A stretch of 64,000 nt of DNA. Origin: Bettongia penicillata ogilbyi (Eukaryota > Chordata > Mammalia > Diprotodontia > Potoroidae). The stretch is from assembly GCA_023548195.1 (NCBI GenBank), contig JAJHZJ010000699.1, forward strand, positions 3,505,175 to 3,569,174, read 5' to 3'. Of the stretch, positions 36,735-49,496 are shown one piece after another. The notes under the pieces were generated by a model. It did no database searches. It was given only the letters and a program-made list of their open reading frames with translations, and was not told the DNA's origin. A program made the position numbers and the translations under genes. Each line of letters begins with the position of its first letter. The first letter of the stretch is position 1.

Positions 36735-36905
36735 GTATCACTTCACCATTGCAGTAGTGTGCTGATTGATTTCCCTGCCACAAGTCTTTCCAACTACTCC
36801 AGTCCATCTTCCACCCACCTATCAAATTAATCTTCCTAAAGCACAGATCTGACCACATCTCCCCCTGCATTCAATAAATTTCATTGGGTTTTTATTGCTT
36901 TGCGG
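36735..36905 (+). mobile_element. L2, 3' part
   Basis: 'aaattaatcttcctaaagca' and 'cagatctgaccacatctccc' match the L2 C-terminal part. Confidence 0.75.
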
Positions 36906-39190
36906 TCATTCTAACCACTTGCTGGCAAGGGCCCTGATGGGAAATACAGTTTTTCTCAGCTGGAAGGAGGGACTGAAAGATAATGGAGGTGGGAGCCAGC
37001 TATTCAGAAAAGTTATTTAAGGGTAAAACAATCTTGAACTTCAAGTCTTATACTGAAAAAAAAATTACTATCACATCCTTCTAATGAGGAATTTTGAGGT
37101 AGGATAAAATAATGTCAAATATAATCTGTTTATGCATTGACAAATCACCTATCTTTTGAGAGTGGAAGTGAAATGAACAGAAAATGGAAATGAAAAATTG
37201 TTTAATAAGAAAAGTATTAGGTAGAATGAAAATGAGGCATAACTCAAATCTCATTTCATTGGGTTCCAGGTGATTGACCTGTTTCTATTGTCCTAAAGTT
37301 TTGTTCTATTAATTATAGTTAATTATAAGAAGGTTGTTGACTAAGGTTTGAAATAACTTTTGGGCATGCAGACTTTTTAAGACTATGTTTTAGTAGAATT
37401 CAAGGAACTTTTTTTTTTCTTTAGTAACATTTCTTATTTGTATGTCCGTGAAATGGTTGGGCTTTGTTTTGTTTTGTTTGAATCAGTATTTAGATTCATG
37501 GATTCTAACTTTTAAAGCTGAAAGAGACAGTGCTATTTTAGAGGTAAAGAAACCAAAATTAATTGACTGCTTATGGCCACAAAGTATTACTTAACCTTTT
37601 CCATGATAGAACACAGTTCTGGTATATTATATATCCTCTGGTGTGCATAATTAGTGCCCAATGATAACTTCATCAACAACAAACCATCTCAATTCACCTG
37701 TTAAATTGGAATTATCTTTTTTAAAATTACTTTTTTCTACTTCTTTGCACCTCAACTATACCCTCCTCCCAAAGAAGTTCTCTAGCAATTGAAATTTACT
37801 GCTTATATCTATCTTCCATTGGAGAAAATAAAAAAGAACAGATTTGCTACAGCTTACTACATTCATACTTATGTGACATTTCTGACCATGCTTTTAGATC
37901 AGAGTGGTTAAGATTGTTAGAGAGGTGGCGTGATATGGTAGATTTTACTCCTTTAATATATTCCAGTTAGAACAGAACTACCTTCCTTAATAAATTGGGC
38001 AGATTCTTTTTATTTTACATCATGGGGTAAACCTGAGAAAATTGGAGTAAAATTTTCTAACACTGAAGTAGGAGAAATCCTGGCTTTATGGAAATAGCAC
38101 ATCTGGAGATTCACAATGTTTTATTTATTTAATAAGATAACTGCAGGATAGTGAAGATGGAAAAGAAGGAGATCTCAATAATCAGTAGTCTTAATCTCTT
38201 CTTATCATACCTTTAGGGCTTGAAGGCTACTGGTAAAATGTTCTGTGGGATGATGTTTGCTGCTTGCATCATCCTTCTTTCCTTGAAATTCTCACTGACT
38301 GACTCCCATTTTCTCCCCCTCATATCTATTTTGATATATCTCAACTATTGGCGTTGCTGGGCAGGTCAAACTATACCATGCAGAAAACATTCCCTTTTCC
38401 TTGTTCTTATTTCATACATTCACCATATTGTCTTGGTACATATATATGGAATTTGAAATCAGTTGTGAGTTCTGGACCTGGCCTTCCTAATTCCTAGTCT
38501 GAAAATTCTTCTTGCTATAGCTGACTAGACAAATGGAATTATGTTTTAATGACTGTTCACAGGTACTAAATGCATAATTAAAAGTACATTTTTGACAGTT
38601 CTGGTCCAAAAATAGATCTATTGATGGAGGAGAGTACTTCCTTCAAAATCAGCTAAGTTTAGAAATAGGTGTATTTTTAATGAAAAATGCCAGGGATAGT
38701 GTATTATTAATTGATTTTTGCTTTCATATTTAACTCTATGAAATTTTACAAAAGTCTTAGTATATCAGCATACTTATCCAGAACGCACTTTATCCAGCAA
38801 CTGATCTAAAACTCATCAGAGAAATATTAAGAAAAGAGTGAACATGGATACAGTGGAATATCTTTCTTAACAATTTGTGGTTAAGAGAGCAAATTCAAGT
38901 TCCTAGAGGAACCTAGAACTCTCACCAAATGCTCCAGTAAAGATATTAAAGACATTCACTGAGAAGAATTATCAAGGAACTACAAAAGAAACTAAGTCCC
39001 TCTATCTTGTTCAAAACTACACAAACTAGCTAGAAGCCTATAGTTGCCTAGAACAGAGATATACATGGAGGATTGGAAGGCAGATTGTAACAATATGAAG
39101 TTAGCAAGAAACGTATGAAATATAAATATTTACCCAGAGCTAAAAATAAGAAGTTGGAGCAGAAATCATTATGTAGCAGGTGATTTTTTT
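36906..39190. other. Unassigned non-coding stretch
   Basis: No gene seen. 37490-37590 may be a faint MIR-type scrap. The rest is AT-rich and unassigned. Confidence 0.5.
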
Positions 39191-40195
39191 AATGGCTGGA
39201 AATCACGTTCTCAGATAAGGGAACCATAAAAGGCATGGTAAGAGAAAAGCAGCAAAACTACATTATGCTTAAAGTTACCACTAATAATAAAATAATGTCA
39301 ATACTTAATTTATATGCACTGAATGGCATGGAATTTAAATACTTAAATTATAATGCACTTACGGGGGTAAATAGATATCAGAACTATATTTGGGGACCTC
39401 AGTGTGTCCCTTTCAGAGCTAGAAAATAAAAGGTAACAAAAAGACACAAAAGACAGAAAGTAAGAACCTGAATTGAATTTTTTTAAAGTTAGATATAATA
39501 GATTGTTGGGAATTACTGAATGAAAATGGAAAGTAGCATGCATATTTCTAAGCAAAAGCCTTATAAAAGTGGGAAAAAGGAAAATATTACTATATTACTG
39601 GTCAAAAACAAATTATAATAATAAAAAATATTTGAAAAAATGATTTAAATTTAATACAGACCCTAAATGATGTAATCCAAATGACATGGGCCAAGGACAA
39701 AATACTAACAGTAGAAAATTTTATCAAAGAAAATGAGAATGAAACAATATACCAAAATTTTGGGGATGCAAGCAAAGCAGATGCTTGGGAAAAATTAATA
39801 TCCCTAAATATTTCCATTAACAAAAGAGTTAAAGAATTGAACAAGCAATTAAAATAATTCTGAAATCCTGAAAATTAAAGAAGAAATAAAGATGGGGAAA
39901 ATATTGATTTCATAAAGCTACGAGTGGTTATTTAAAAAAACACTAATTAAATAGATTAGCTGCCAACTAACTAGATTTGTTTTGTTTCTTTTTAAAGAGG
40001 GGGAAACCCAAATAGCACACAAAAACAAGAGCAAAATTCATGATACCTGAAGAAATAATAAGAAACAATATTAGGGGGGAAATTGCCGATTATATGCCAA
40101 GTAAATGAATCATTCAAATGAAATGGCTATTTATAAAAATATAAAATATCTAGATATGTTGATAAACTATACAAACCTTGCTTTGACCACAATAG
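39191..40195 (+). mobile_element. L1 ORF2: endonuclease end and EN-RT linker
   Basis: 'gcactgaatggcatggaat' near 39317 and 'tttggggacctcagtgtgtc' near 39390 match the C-terminal half of L1 endonuclease; 39680-39840 in a plus frame reads NENETIYQN and then ISLNI, matching the EN-RT linker. Stops throughout. The element continues after an interruption, at 40970. Confidence 0.75.
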
Positions 40196-40589
40196 GAAAG
40201 GAATTCCTTCCCACTGGAGCACAGGTAGTACCCAAGTACCCAGTCCTATTCCTAGTCCTGAATAACTACTCGTGAACTAAGGGCAGATACCAGTAGCCCA
40301 GCCACAGCTTATTACCCATCTAGCCAATTCAGTTAGAGCCTGACAGGGAGGAACTAGTAATAACAGAAAGCTTTATGAGGGTGCATTGACACCACTACCA
40401 AAGGTTGGTGGTAGATGTAAACCAAGAGCAGAGGTTAATGTGGTACAAGCAGTGAAACCTATAGGAAAGAACAGAAAAGGAATTGAGAGGAGGAGTCTCT
40501 TCAAGATATTTGCTAATTGCTATGGGAAGAAGATCTGAACCCTGGGTATCAGTTACAGGTGGAAGACAAGAATGCTGTCAACAGACTGG
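40196..40589. other. Unassigned segment inside the L1
   Basis: No L1 similarity seen here; it separates two parts of the L1 together with the RTE-derived repeat that follows. Possibly the far part of that repeat's insertion or another element. Confidence 0.4.
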
Positions 40590-40960
40590 CAGTGATTTCT
40601 CTGTACATAAATTGGATTTAAGTGAGGCAGAGCTGTGCAAAAGCACTAGCCTCACACTTTCCTCCAGTCATGAAGTTAGGCAAGATGACTAGTGATGGTC
40701 TGAGATGAAGTAGGTGACCTTGGTCTTTCTGAATTAAGGTCTTTCCCAGGCTTCAGTTTATCTGAGGCAACCCTCTTTCAATGACTAAGAGCTAGATAAG
40801 AATTGAGACAAAAGATGGCCTAATTTATCATCACAAAAATACCTGGGAGAGGAAGACCTCAAAGTTTCTGACCAGAAAAGAAAACAGTTGCTAATTTATA
40901 CTCAGTCTAAGCCATTAAAACCTCCCAAAAAATGAGCCAAAAAGGCTTAGGCTAGGAGCT
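40590..40960 (-). mobile_element. RTE-derived repeat inserted in L1
   Basis: 'ggcagagctgtgcaaaagca', 'agcctcacactttcctccag', 'ggtgaccttggtctttctga' and 'gaggaagacctcaaagtttc' follow the order of the repeat at 22136-22670. Its neighbours on both sides are consecutive L1 ORF2 parts. Confidence 0.75.
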
Positions 40961-41495
40961 ATTATTGATGTGAATTCTTTAATTTATTTAGCCAGAATAA
41001 AAACTAGCATTATCTGTAATGGAAAAATGCTGGAAGTCTTTCCATTAAGCTTAGGGTGAAAGCAAGGAGGCTCATTGTCATCATTATTTTGAAATGCTAG
41101 CTCTAGCAATAACAGAAGGTAATGAAAGATAATGGCCATAGAGAAAGCATAAAACTGATCACTTTTTACACACAGAAATTACTTATACAGTTTCCCAAGA
41201 CAACAAACTAAAAAAAAAGAATAAGTTAGTAAAGTAAGAAGTTATAAATCAAATCCAAAAGAAATCATTACCCTTTGCCTTCAGTGTATTTCCAAGAAAA
41301 CCAAGAAATAAAGTAATACCACTCAAAATACCTGAAGAGATGAAGAAATTAAAGCTATCTACAGTCATATGAAAAAAATCACTATTGATTATAAAAATGC
41401 AAATTAAAACAACTCGAGGTACCACCTCATACCTATCAGACATAGCAGAAAAGGAAAATGATAAAAGTTGAAGACAATGAGAAATTAGGACATTA

Positions 41496-41948
41496 TTGCA
41501 TTGTTGGTGGAATTGTGAATTGATGCAGCCATTCTGGAGAGCAATTTCAAACTATGTCCAAAGGGCTATAAAACTGTTCATACCCTTTGATTCAGCAATA
41601 CCACTGCCAGATCTCTATCCCAATGAGATGGTCTTCTTCGGCCATGAACAACATCCCAATGAGATCATAAGAAAGGGGAAAGGACCTATATATGCAATAA
41701 TAATGATAGCAGCTCTTTTTGTAGTGGCAAATAATTGGAAATTGAGGGGATGTCCATCAATTGGGGAACGATTGAATAAGTTGTGGTATATGAATGTAAT
41801 GGAATATTATTGTGTTACAAGAAATGATGAACAGCCAGACTTCAGAAAAACCTGGAAAGACTTACATGAACCAATGCTGAGTGAGGTGAGCAGAACCAGG
41901 AGAACATTGTACATATTAACAGCGACATTGTATGATGATCAACTATGA
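41496..41948 (+). pseudogene. L1 ORF2 C-terminal remnant, open for 150 codons
   Basis: Starts MHCWWNCELMQPFW and contains IAALFVVANNWKLRGCPSIG, then NKLWYMNVMEYYCVTRNDEQ and TWKDLHEPMLSE: the classic L1 ORF2p C-terminal segment. It is open from the internal Met at 41496 to its stop, even though a 23-bp insertion plus 13-bp duplication (36 bp in total, a multiple of three) sits at 41630-41665 and so keeps the frame. No catalytic domain is attached in frame. Not a host gene. Confidence 0.9.
41630..41652 (+). mobile_element. 23-bp RTE-tail-like insertion with 13-bp target duplication
   Basis: atcccaatgagat occurs at 41617-41629 and again at 41653-41665. Between them are 23 bases opening 'ggtcttcttcggc' and ending 'gaacaac'. 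Other L1 copies have the target once. The insert matches the extreme 3' end of the RTE-tailed SINE (compare 34030-34052). Confidence 0.7.
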
Positions 41949-42309
41949 TTGACTTAGCTCTTCTCAGCAATACAATGATCCAAGACAATTCCAAAAGATT
42001 CATGATGGAAAGTGCTATCCACATCCAGGGAAAGAATGAATACAGTCTGAATGTAAATCAGAGCATACTGTTTTCCACTATCCTTGTTGGTTTTTCATTT
42101 TTTCCTTTTGTTCTGTTTCTTCTTTCACAACATGGCTAATGTGGAAATATGTTTTACATGATTGCACATGCATAACCTACATCAGATTGCTTGCCATCTT
42201 GGGGGGAGGGATAAAGTAGGAGGGAGAAAAATTTGAAACTCAAAATATTATAAAAATGAATGTTAAAATTGTCTTTACATGTAATTGGAAAAAATAAAAT
42301 AAAATACTC

Positions 42310-43125
42310 TTTACATAAACAGAGACCATCATCTTCCCAGCCACCAAGGCTCACAACATCGGTATTATGCTCATCTCTTTACTCTCTTGTCTCCAACTCC
42401 AAATCCAATCTCTTGCCAAGTTCTGTGAATTTTACCTTTATAACATCTTTCAAATATTCTCCCTTCTCTCCTCAAGCACTGCCATCACCTACTCTAGACT
42501 TTCATCACTTCACACATGTACATTGTAATAGCCTGGAGGATGGTCTCCTTTCTTCAAGTCTCTCCTCACTCTGGTCCATCCTCTACTCAGATGTAAAAGT
42601 GATTTTCCATGTTATCACAGTGGCTTCCTGTCACTCCAAGAGCAAATGCGAAATTGTCTATTTGGCATTCCAAGTCTTTCATAAACTACACTTCCCAACC
42701 TTTCCAATCTTCTGACACCTCAAACCACTCACGCAACTAGTGACACAGCTTCTTGATGTCCCTTGAACAGTACACTCCATGTCCTGAATCTGGATATTTT
42801 CCCTAGCTGTTCCCAATGTCTGGAATGCTTTCTTTCATCACTGCCAGGCTTCCATATCTTTCTTCAAGTCTCAAAATATCATCTTCTACAGGAAGCCTTT
42901 TCTAATTTTCCCTTAATTATTTTATCATTTTTGTTAATTATTTCCAGTTTATCCTATATATAACTTGCTTGTACAAAGTTTTCATGTTGTCTCCCCCATT
43001 AGATTTTGAGAACCTAGAGAGCAGGAACTCTCTTGTCTTCATTTGTTATCTTTAGCACTTAGTATAGTTCCTGCTTCATAAATGTTTAAATTAAATAAAA
43101 TAAATAAATTGATTTACTGACAGAC
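42310..43125 (+). mobile_element. L2, ORF2 C-terminal part to 3' end
   Basis: 'cttgccaagttctgtgaatt', 'ctccaagagcaaatgcgaaa', 'tgttgtctcccccattagat' and 'ttagcacttagtatagttcc' follow the L2 order to the 3' end, closed by an AAAT-rich tail. One plus frame is open for 151 codons over 42260-42715, which is chance across decayed L2. Confidence 0.8.
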
Positions 43126-44671
43126 TGGTGGTGTGTATATTTTTGGCAGAATATGGCTTAGGTTTTGGTGGAAATCCTCCAATGTAAATCTTTTCAGTAT
43201 CCTAATTCTACAATGTCTTAACTAACTATCTTCTAGTTGTTTCTTGAAAGATAAACAAGTTTGCGAGGGCTAACGAGTTATAGTTTTAGTAGTGACGACC
43301 CACAGAATACTTTGAATCTGAGTTCATCGTTGTCTGGTGAATCCAGCCTTGAAGTACAAATCAGAGGGTTACCCCTAAGGAATGCTATAGGCAGAATATA
43401 TTTGTTCTGACTATCAAAAGTTTACTGGCAAATAATCGTCCTCATCATATACAAGTAAAAATTATCTTGTAATCATGAGATTCTTTACGGGGATGAAATA
43501 TTAATGAATGACAACTTTAGCATCAAAATCAAATCGAACTTTAAAAAATTCAAGGATCTCAAATTAGCAATAGAATGAAATATTTAGTATCTTGTGATTA
43601 AAGTAGTTTTTGCTAAAATTATTTTTCCCCATCTTTGAGGGCTCACACAAAAATAGTATGATGAAGTACACTAATTTTGGAGGCTTGTAAAAATTTTATA
43701 ATAGAAGCGATCTGTGGAAGGCAAGAAACCCTAGTAATGATAGTTCAGATACATGGAGACAAATCAGCTAATGGAAGAAAATGTAATGCAAATTGGTGAA
43801 ATATGAACTTTCAGTTAATATGAACATCAATTCAGAATGGAGATGTCATTATGAAGGAGAAAAGGAAGCAAATGGAAATTTTCTAGGTAAATTCAGAGCT
43901 AAAAGAGTACTTAGGAGCAAATCTAGTTTATAGTCAATGAGGGAATATTTTCTGATTTAATTTCCTTGAGCTGAAAGTAATGGGAGAAGAGTATTACAGA
44001 GAACTTTTCCCTAAATAACTTGCGAGTGTTTTTTTCTCTTATTTATAATCTTTATTTTATTTAATGAGGTTGTCAGTTACCCATCCTAAAAAGGTACATT
44101 GTGCTACCTCCTCTTTCAATAGCAGTAACCCAACTCTTTCCCCATATCCTGAGGCAATCTTTTCTGTTTTCGGTTTCATTCCACATATTTCTGATGTCCC
44201 TGACTACTCTTCTGGGGCAGGAAAACAGTAGTACCATTGCTACCTCCTATACGTGTTCCAGCGTTGACCAAGAGTGTTAACTAACCATCTGGGCCAAAGT
44301 ATAAAGGAGTCAGTGTGTGTGGGTGTGTGTCTTCTGTCTGTCTGTCTGTCTGTGTCTGTGTCTGTGGGAGTAGGGGGTGTTCGCATCTTGTGCCTGCTTG
44401 GGATCGGTAACAATTTAACATTGATTCTTAAAGTTCAAATTTAATGGGATAGAGTAATGTCTATGGTTTCTTTGAAATTTATTCTTGATAAGCTTTTATT
44501 ATCCTAAGAGATGTAATTAACTAAACATTTAGCCAAAGGACATCACATTATTTATTATTTCAGAGCAAGAACTTGCCACCCACCCACCCACCACTCCCCA
44601 AAAGTAAAATATTCATAATATAGCATGAGTTACCAACTGAATTTCCTAATGTCTGCTTTCTGGAATTTCAA
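43126..44671. other. Unassigned stretch with a TCTG repeat
   Basis: A (TCTG)n/(TGTG) tract lies at 44311-44366. No gene or other repeat recognised. Confidence 0.5.
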
Positions 44672-45405
44672 TAATTTGGAACTATGGCCAAAGGGCTATA
44701 AAACTGTGCATACCCTTTGACCCAGCAATACCACTCCTAGGTTTGTTTCTCAAAGAGATAATATAAAGGGGTAAGGGGAAAGAACCTATTTGTACAAGGA
44801 TATCTATAGCAGCTCTGTTTGTGGTGGCAAAGAATTAGAAATTGAAGGGATACCCATCAGGGGAAAGGCTGAACAAATTGTGGTATGTGACTATACTAGA
44901 ATATTATTGTGCTGTAAAAAATTACAAAACAGGATGATTTCAGAAAAACCTGGAAAGATTTACATGAACTGATACAGAATGAAGTGAGCGGAACTGCAAG
45001 AACATTGTACAGATTAACAGCAATATTGTATGATGAACAACTGTGAATGACTTAGCTATTCTCGGAAATAGTTATCCAAGACAATCCCAAAGGACTCATG
45101 AGGAAAACTGTTATTCACATCCAAAGAAAGAACTGATGGGTTCTGAATACAAACTGAGGCATGCTATTTTTTACTTTCTTTTTTTTTTGTTTTAAGTTTT
45201 CTTCCACAAAATGACTAATAGGGAAATGTTTTACATGATTCCATATGTATAACCTATATCAGATTGTTTACCATTTCAAGAAAGGAGGAGGGTAGGGAAG
45301 GTGGGATAGAATTTAGAACTCAAAACTTAAGAAAAAAACATGTTAAAAATTGTTTTTACATGCAATTGGGAGAAAATTAAATATTACATGAATAAGTTTT
45401 AAAAA
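44672..45405 (+). mobile_element. 5'-truncated L1 3' end
   Basis: Begins inside ORF2 ('ggaactatggccaaagggct') and runs through 'ccacatccaaagaaagaact'-like 3' UTR text to an A-rich end near 45400. The plus frame at 44790-44972 shows the ORF2 C-terminal signature with a one-base slip. Confidence 0.85.
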
Positions 45406-45419
45406 TATTATCTATGTTT

Positions 45420-46890
45420 GAGAATGCCTATCTCATTCTGTATCTCTATCCCATTACCTTTCTGTCAAGAGGTATCACCAGTACTTTGAAAAAACTATTG
45501 TTTGCTTCTCTCTTAAGAGTTCTTAGGTTTTTCTAGGTTGTTTTTCTTCATGATATTGTGTCGTTGAGGAAATTGTTCTCCTGTTTATATTTCAATTTGT
45601 ATAAACTGCAAATCTATCCATATTTTTCTAAATTTATCATATTTATCATTTCTTATGACCCAGTAATATTCCATTATATTTCTATGTCACAATTTTGTTC
45701 CATAATTGTCAGGAACCTATTTTGTTTCTATTTCTTTGCTACTATAAAAAAAGGCTACAATAAATATCCTTATACATGTGAATCTTTCCCCATATCTTTG
45801 ATGTCCTCAAGATATATGCCTACTACTAGCAGTGTTATTGAGTCAAAGGGTATGTATACTTTAGTGTAGTGACTTTTTGGATATAATTTCAAATTGTCTT
45901 TCAAAAGAGATAAACTAATTCACAGTTCCAGTAACAGTATATTAGTGTGCCTGTTCAGTCACAATCTCTCCAAGAACTGTTATTTTCATGATGGATATAA
46001 AGTGGCAGCTCAGAATTTTTAAGTTGTTTTTCTCTATTTTTCTTGATTTGGGATATTTTTCATGTGATTGTCAATAGAGGGCCTCTCTTCATTTCAGGAC
46101 TTTCTATTCATATCCTCTGAATAGTTAACTATTAGGGAATTGCTCTTACTCATATGTATTTATATCAAGCAATGTATGCTCATTATATTTTGGGATATTA
46201 TACCTTTATCAGCGAAATTTTACCTCAAGGGCACTTAATTCTATCAGACTGCTTTCCTATTTTTCCAGTGGTCTTTGTCAAATGGAATTCTTTTCCCCAG
46301 TACATGATGTTTTTGGTTTATCAATCTTCTTTTACATAATTATTGTTTCTAAGATTTGTTCTCTGACTCATTTATTATTTTAAAACTCATGTTCTTAATG
46401 ACTCTTCCTGTTATTTCTGTCTTTTTTACATTTGTTTGCAGTATCTCTGTGTCTTAGTACCTGGTCAATTTTTGTAAAAAGTTCCAGATGATACAGAAAA
46501 ATATGTATATTTTTAGTGATCCCTTTTAGAGGATGTCATAAATCATTTATTTTAGCTCATGTTTCTCCAGGAATTTGTTTAGTTCCACATGTTCTATTTT
46601 GTTTATCTTTCTGTTAAACTTATCCAGAACTGAGAGACTGACATAGAAATCTCCTTTCATTACTGTGTTACTGTCTGTGTATTCTTATTGAGCAGCTAAT
46701 GGTTCCTTTATGGATTTGTATCTTAAGGCATGTGGAAGATATAAGTTGAATACTGATATCAGTTTATTGTCTGTGATTCCTTTCACATAATGTGGTTTCC
46801 TTGTTTGTTCTTTCTTTATTTCTGAATGTTTATTTTTGCTTTATTGAATACTAAGTAACTCTTGCCTTTTTGCTCACTTAATCATAGAAT
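45420..46890 (-). mobile_element. Older L1 ORF2, minus strand
   Basis: Antisense ORF2 C-terminus ('gacccagtaatattccatta' near 45660; 'gagtcaaagggtatgtatac' near 45840), then further upstream ORF2 parts ('ctggtcaatttttgtaaaaa' near 46460; 'gtatcttaaggcatgtg' near 46720). More diverged than the other L1s. Its 3' end faces the 3' end of the previous copy. Confidence 0.7.
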
Positions 46891-48640
46891 GAGTAGAAAT
46901 TCTGAGAGACAAAGTTCCAAGTCATTAAAAATTAACTTATTAAATAGGCCAGCCAATAATCAATAAATTATTGGCCAGTGATTTTCTCAAAATTAATGAC
47001 AAAAATGTGGAGTCCTACGTCATTTTAAATGTTTTTCTGTCTTCCTAACAACATATTATTAGGCCCTCCCCTGACCAGGAAAAGACCACCCTGTTTGGTG
47101 GACACTTAATGAGGAGGGGGGCTAAAAGTCTTCAGCTCCTCCTATTGAGAATGTGGCTTGATCATGAGACTCAGCATTCTCCAACAGTTTTGGCACCCTA
47201 TCCAGGTTCTCTCTGGTTTGGTTTCTCTTACATTATCTGGGTCACCCTAAATTCTAATGAAAGGGGGTAAAGGATATGAGCTCTTTCCACCAGGGAGGAA
47301 CCTTACCCAAATTAGATCTTCTTTTGTACCTTAAAAAGAAATCAAGTTTCCCAGTTGGGTGGAATCCTGTTCAGAGCCCTTGAGCAGAGCTGAAATGTTT
47401 CTGATATATTCTTTAGCTGGGAAGGGGCTCCTCTCTAAGCCTTTCTCTTTACAGGGAAGGGAATTTATTAATATTAATAATTTATAAGTATATGATAATT
47501 AATAATAATATTAATCAAATTGTATAGCATAAAAATTAATTTCTCTCCTTCCCCTCTTTGATTCACTGAGAGACACAATCTCCTTAATCAATCACTAACT
47601 GGTATGACACATTTCATCAAATGTTTTCGACCATAAGTTTAGATGGATGGAAAATAAGGTGAAGGGAGGAGGGAGAGAAATTGACTGATGCATTGACAGG
47701 AGCTGTTGGGAGCAGTCCCCTTCAGCAAGCAGACCTTATAAAAAACAACAGTGCACAGGGAAGTGAAAGGAAAGGGCAATCCATTAGTACTGTTCATTTC
47801 CTCGTATCTTATGGCTCAGATGTCTTGCTCAGCTATCTAGTTTCTCAGAACATCTCCACCTGCAACCGTCTGGTCCTCTGGAAATCTTTACTCTTGGACA
47901 TTCTGGAATAATCTTGTTCTCAGAGCAACTTCTTCTAGCTGTTCTGCTTCTCTGGCTCAGGTTACTTTTAATTTTCTGTTAAAATACCTTGCGAAATAGT
48001 TCTTAATACAATTAAAGACAGTCACTTTAATTTTGCTCTGCCAGTAATTAGGTCATGTGATGAGAATAACTTAAACCTTATGACTCTAATAAGAACACCA
48101 AATTAGGAGCCCAGAGAATTTACATTTTTCCATACTCTTTGATGCTCTTATCTAAACCAGGTATTTGATTTAGACACCAGCAACGACAGATGGAAGAGAA
48201 AATCTGAAAGAATCTGTGAGGATATGAATTGGACAATGAATTCTTGTGCTTAAGACTTTATTCTTACCAATGTAGCTATGTAAGCTAAGATTAAAAGTGC
48301 CTTTTAAATTGGCATTGACTTCACCACATTTCATTTTTCACCTCAGATTCAAGTCCCAGAAAGGGAAGATTTCCAGTTTATTACCTATAACTGTCTTGTG
48401 ATATACGTTAGCAAATTATGTTGATATATTTAGGAAATTCAAATAACAGAAAATCAGAAAATTCTGCACCCAATTTTTATATTTGACGTATGTCAAATAT
48501 CTGATTTGTGATTATTTTTCCAGAAACAAAATTTTCACCGTAGTTATTTCATTATTTACTCTAGTTTTCATACGTTTAGCTACTCATTTTCCACCCTTAG
48601 AAGGATAAGATGCTATGCTAAGGCTCCAATCCTATACAGA
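46891..48640. other. Unassigned; possible LTR/PBS-like site
   Basis: No clear gene. At 47190-47215 'ttttggcaccctatccagg' resembles a retroviral primer-binding site on the plus strand. No env similarity was seen in 47-48.6 kb on the minus strand, where it would be expected for the adjacent ERV. Confidence 0.35.
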
Positions 48641-48689
48641 AGTACATAGGCAATAGTACTCTTTGTAGTTAAGCCACAAATGAATCTAC

Positions 48690-49300
48690 CTGATCATCAG
48701 GTCATTTCAGATGAGTCTCAGTACACAGTTTTCCAATAATGATTTTAAGTTCCTTATTCATACATTTAACTTGGCCTGAGTTCTGATAATAAGGCATGTG
48801 AAATTATGGCTTTATCCCCAAACAGGGATAAATTCCCAGAGAGGAATAAATTTGGGATAAGACAGAATCAGTGAAATGGGTATCCTTGTCATAGTCAATG
48901 CACATTGGTGGGCCAAAGTGAGGAACAGTCTCCTTCAAGTGTACCTTAGCAATAAATATCATAGGGGCAAGTGAGCCAGGATTGGTGGGTTGGTCAACAA
49001 TAATAATGTAAGTCTTACAATGTCCAGCCTTAATGCGATAAATTCATAAACATTGAAAAGGTGTGTAAGCCAGAAGGTTCTTACCATAAGCCTTGACATA
49101 AAAAAGAATGTTGATTATGTGCCTGGCAGGTAGGACAAAAGAAACACACACAGTTGGTGACACCTGGGGAAAATTCTCAATCCATTGCATGCCAAAATGG
49201 ACACTCTTATGAACAGATAGGCTTGCCTGGTGGAGAGGAGTGGTTTGCCCTCTGAAGACACTCAGACCACATTAACTTGTTTTGCCTTAAATTTTTCCTT
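48690..49300 (-). pseudogene. ERV integrase remnant
   Basis: Minus-strand frames near 48740-48800 give NSGQVKCMN, a decayed form of the conserved integrase catalytic-core segment, preceded by a FGPP...ID-like stretch around 48900. Near 49130-49170 CPTCQAHN corresponds to the zinc-binding half of the integrase N-terminal domain. Stops occur between these blocks. Integrase would join proviral DNA to the host genome; this copy cannot be functional. Confidence 0.75.
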
Positions 49301-49496
49301 CTACTTCTCCCCCTCAGAGTCATCACAGGAAAGATGAGAGATTAAAAATATGTGCCAGGGGCTTCCAGGGCAGCAAGCTTAGAAGCAGCAAGTAGCACCC
49401 TCATTTCCTCTTGAGAGAGAATCAGTCCCTCCCCTATCAGAAAGGCAATTAATAATAGCCAGGGGGGTGGGAAATTTCAGGGCAGACGAGAGATCC

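Larger units (their letters stand above)
40970..42305 (+). mobile_element. L1 ORF2 RT remnant, C-terminus and 3' UTR
   Basis: 40990-41200 carries the RT region ('ggctcattgtcatcattatt', corresponding to the GCPLSP motif). Thumb text follows to about 41310, then a jump to the C-terminal part from about 41340. ORF2 ends near 41947 and the 3' UTR runs to an A-rich tail 'aaaataaaataaaata' ending at about 42305. Together with 39191-40195 it forms one L1 copy with EN, RT and C-terminus, the most complete ORF2 in the window, though dead. Confidence 0.85.

Noticed and set aside
36354..36870. Long Pro-Ser-Leu and Lys-Glu-Gly-Arg open frames on both strands
   Set aside because: They are translations of the GGAA/GGGA tract in different frames; no start context, no flanking coding sequence.
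42260..42715. 151-codon plus-strand open frame as a gene
   Set aside because: The sequence is L2 C-terminal/3' UTR text; the frame is chance and has no domain.
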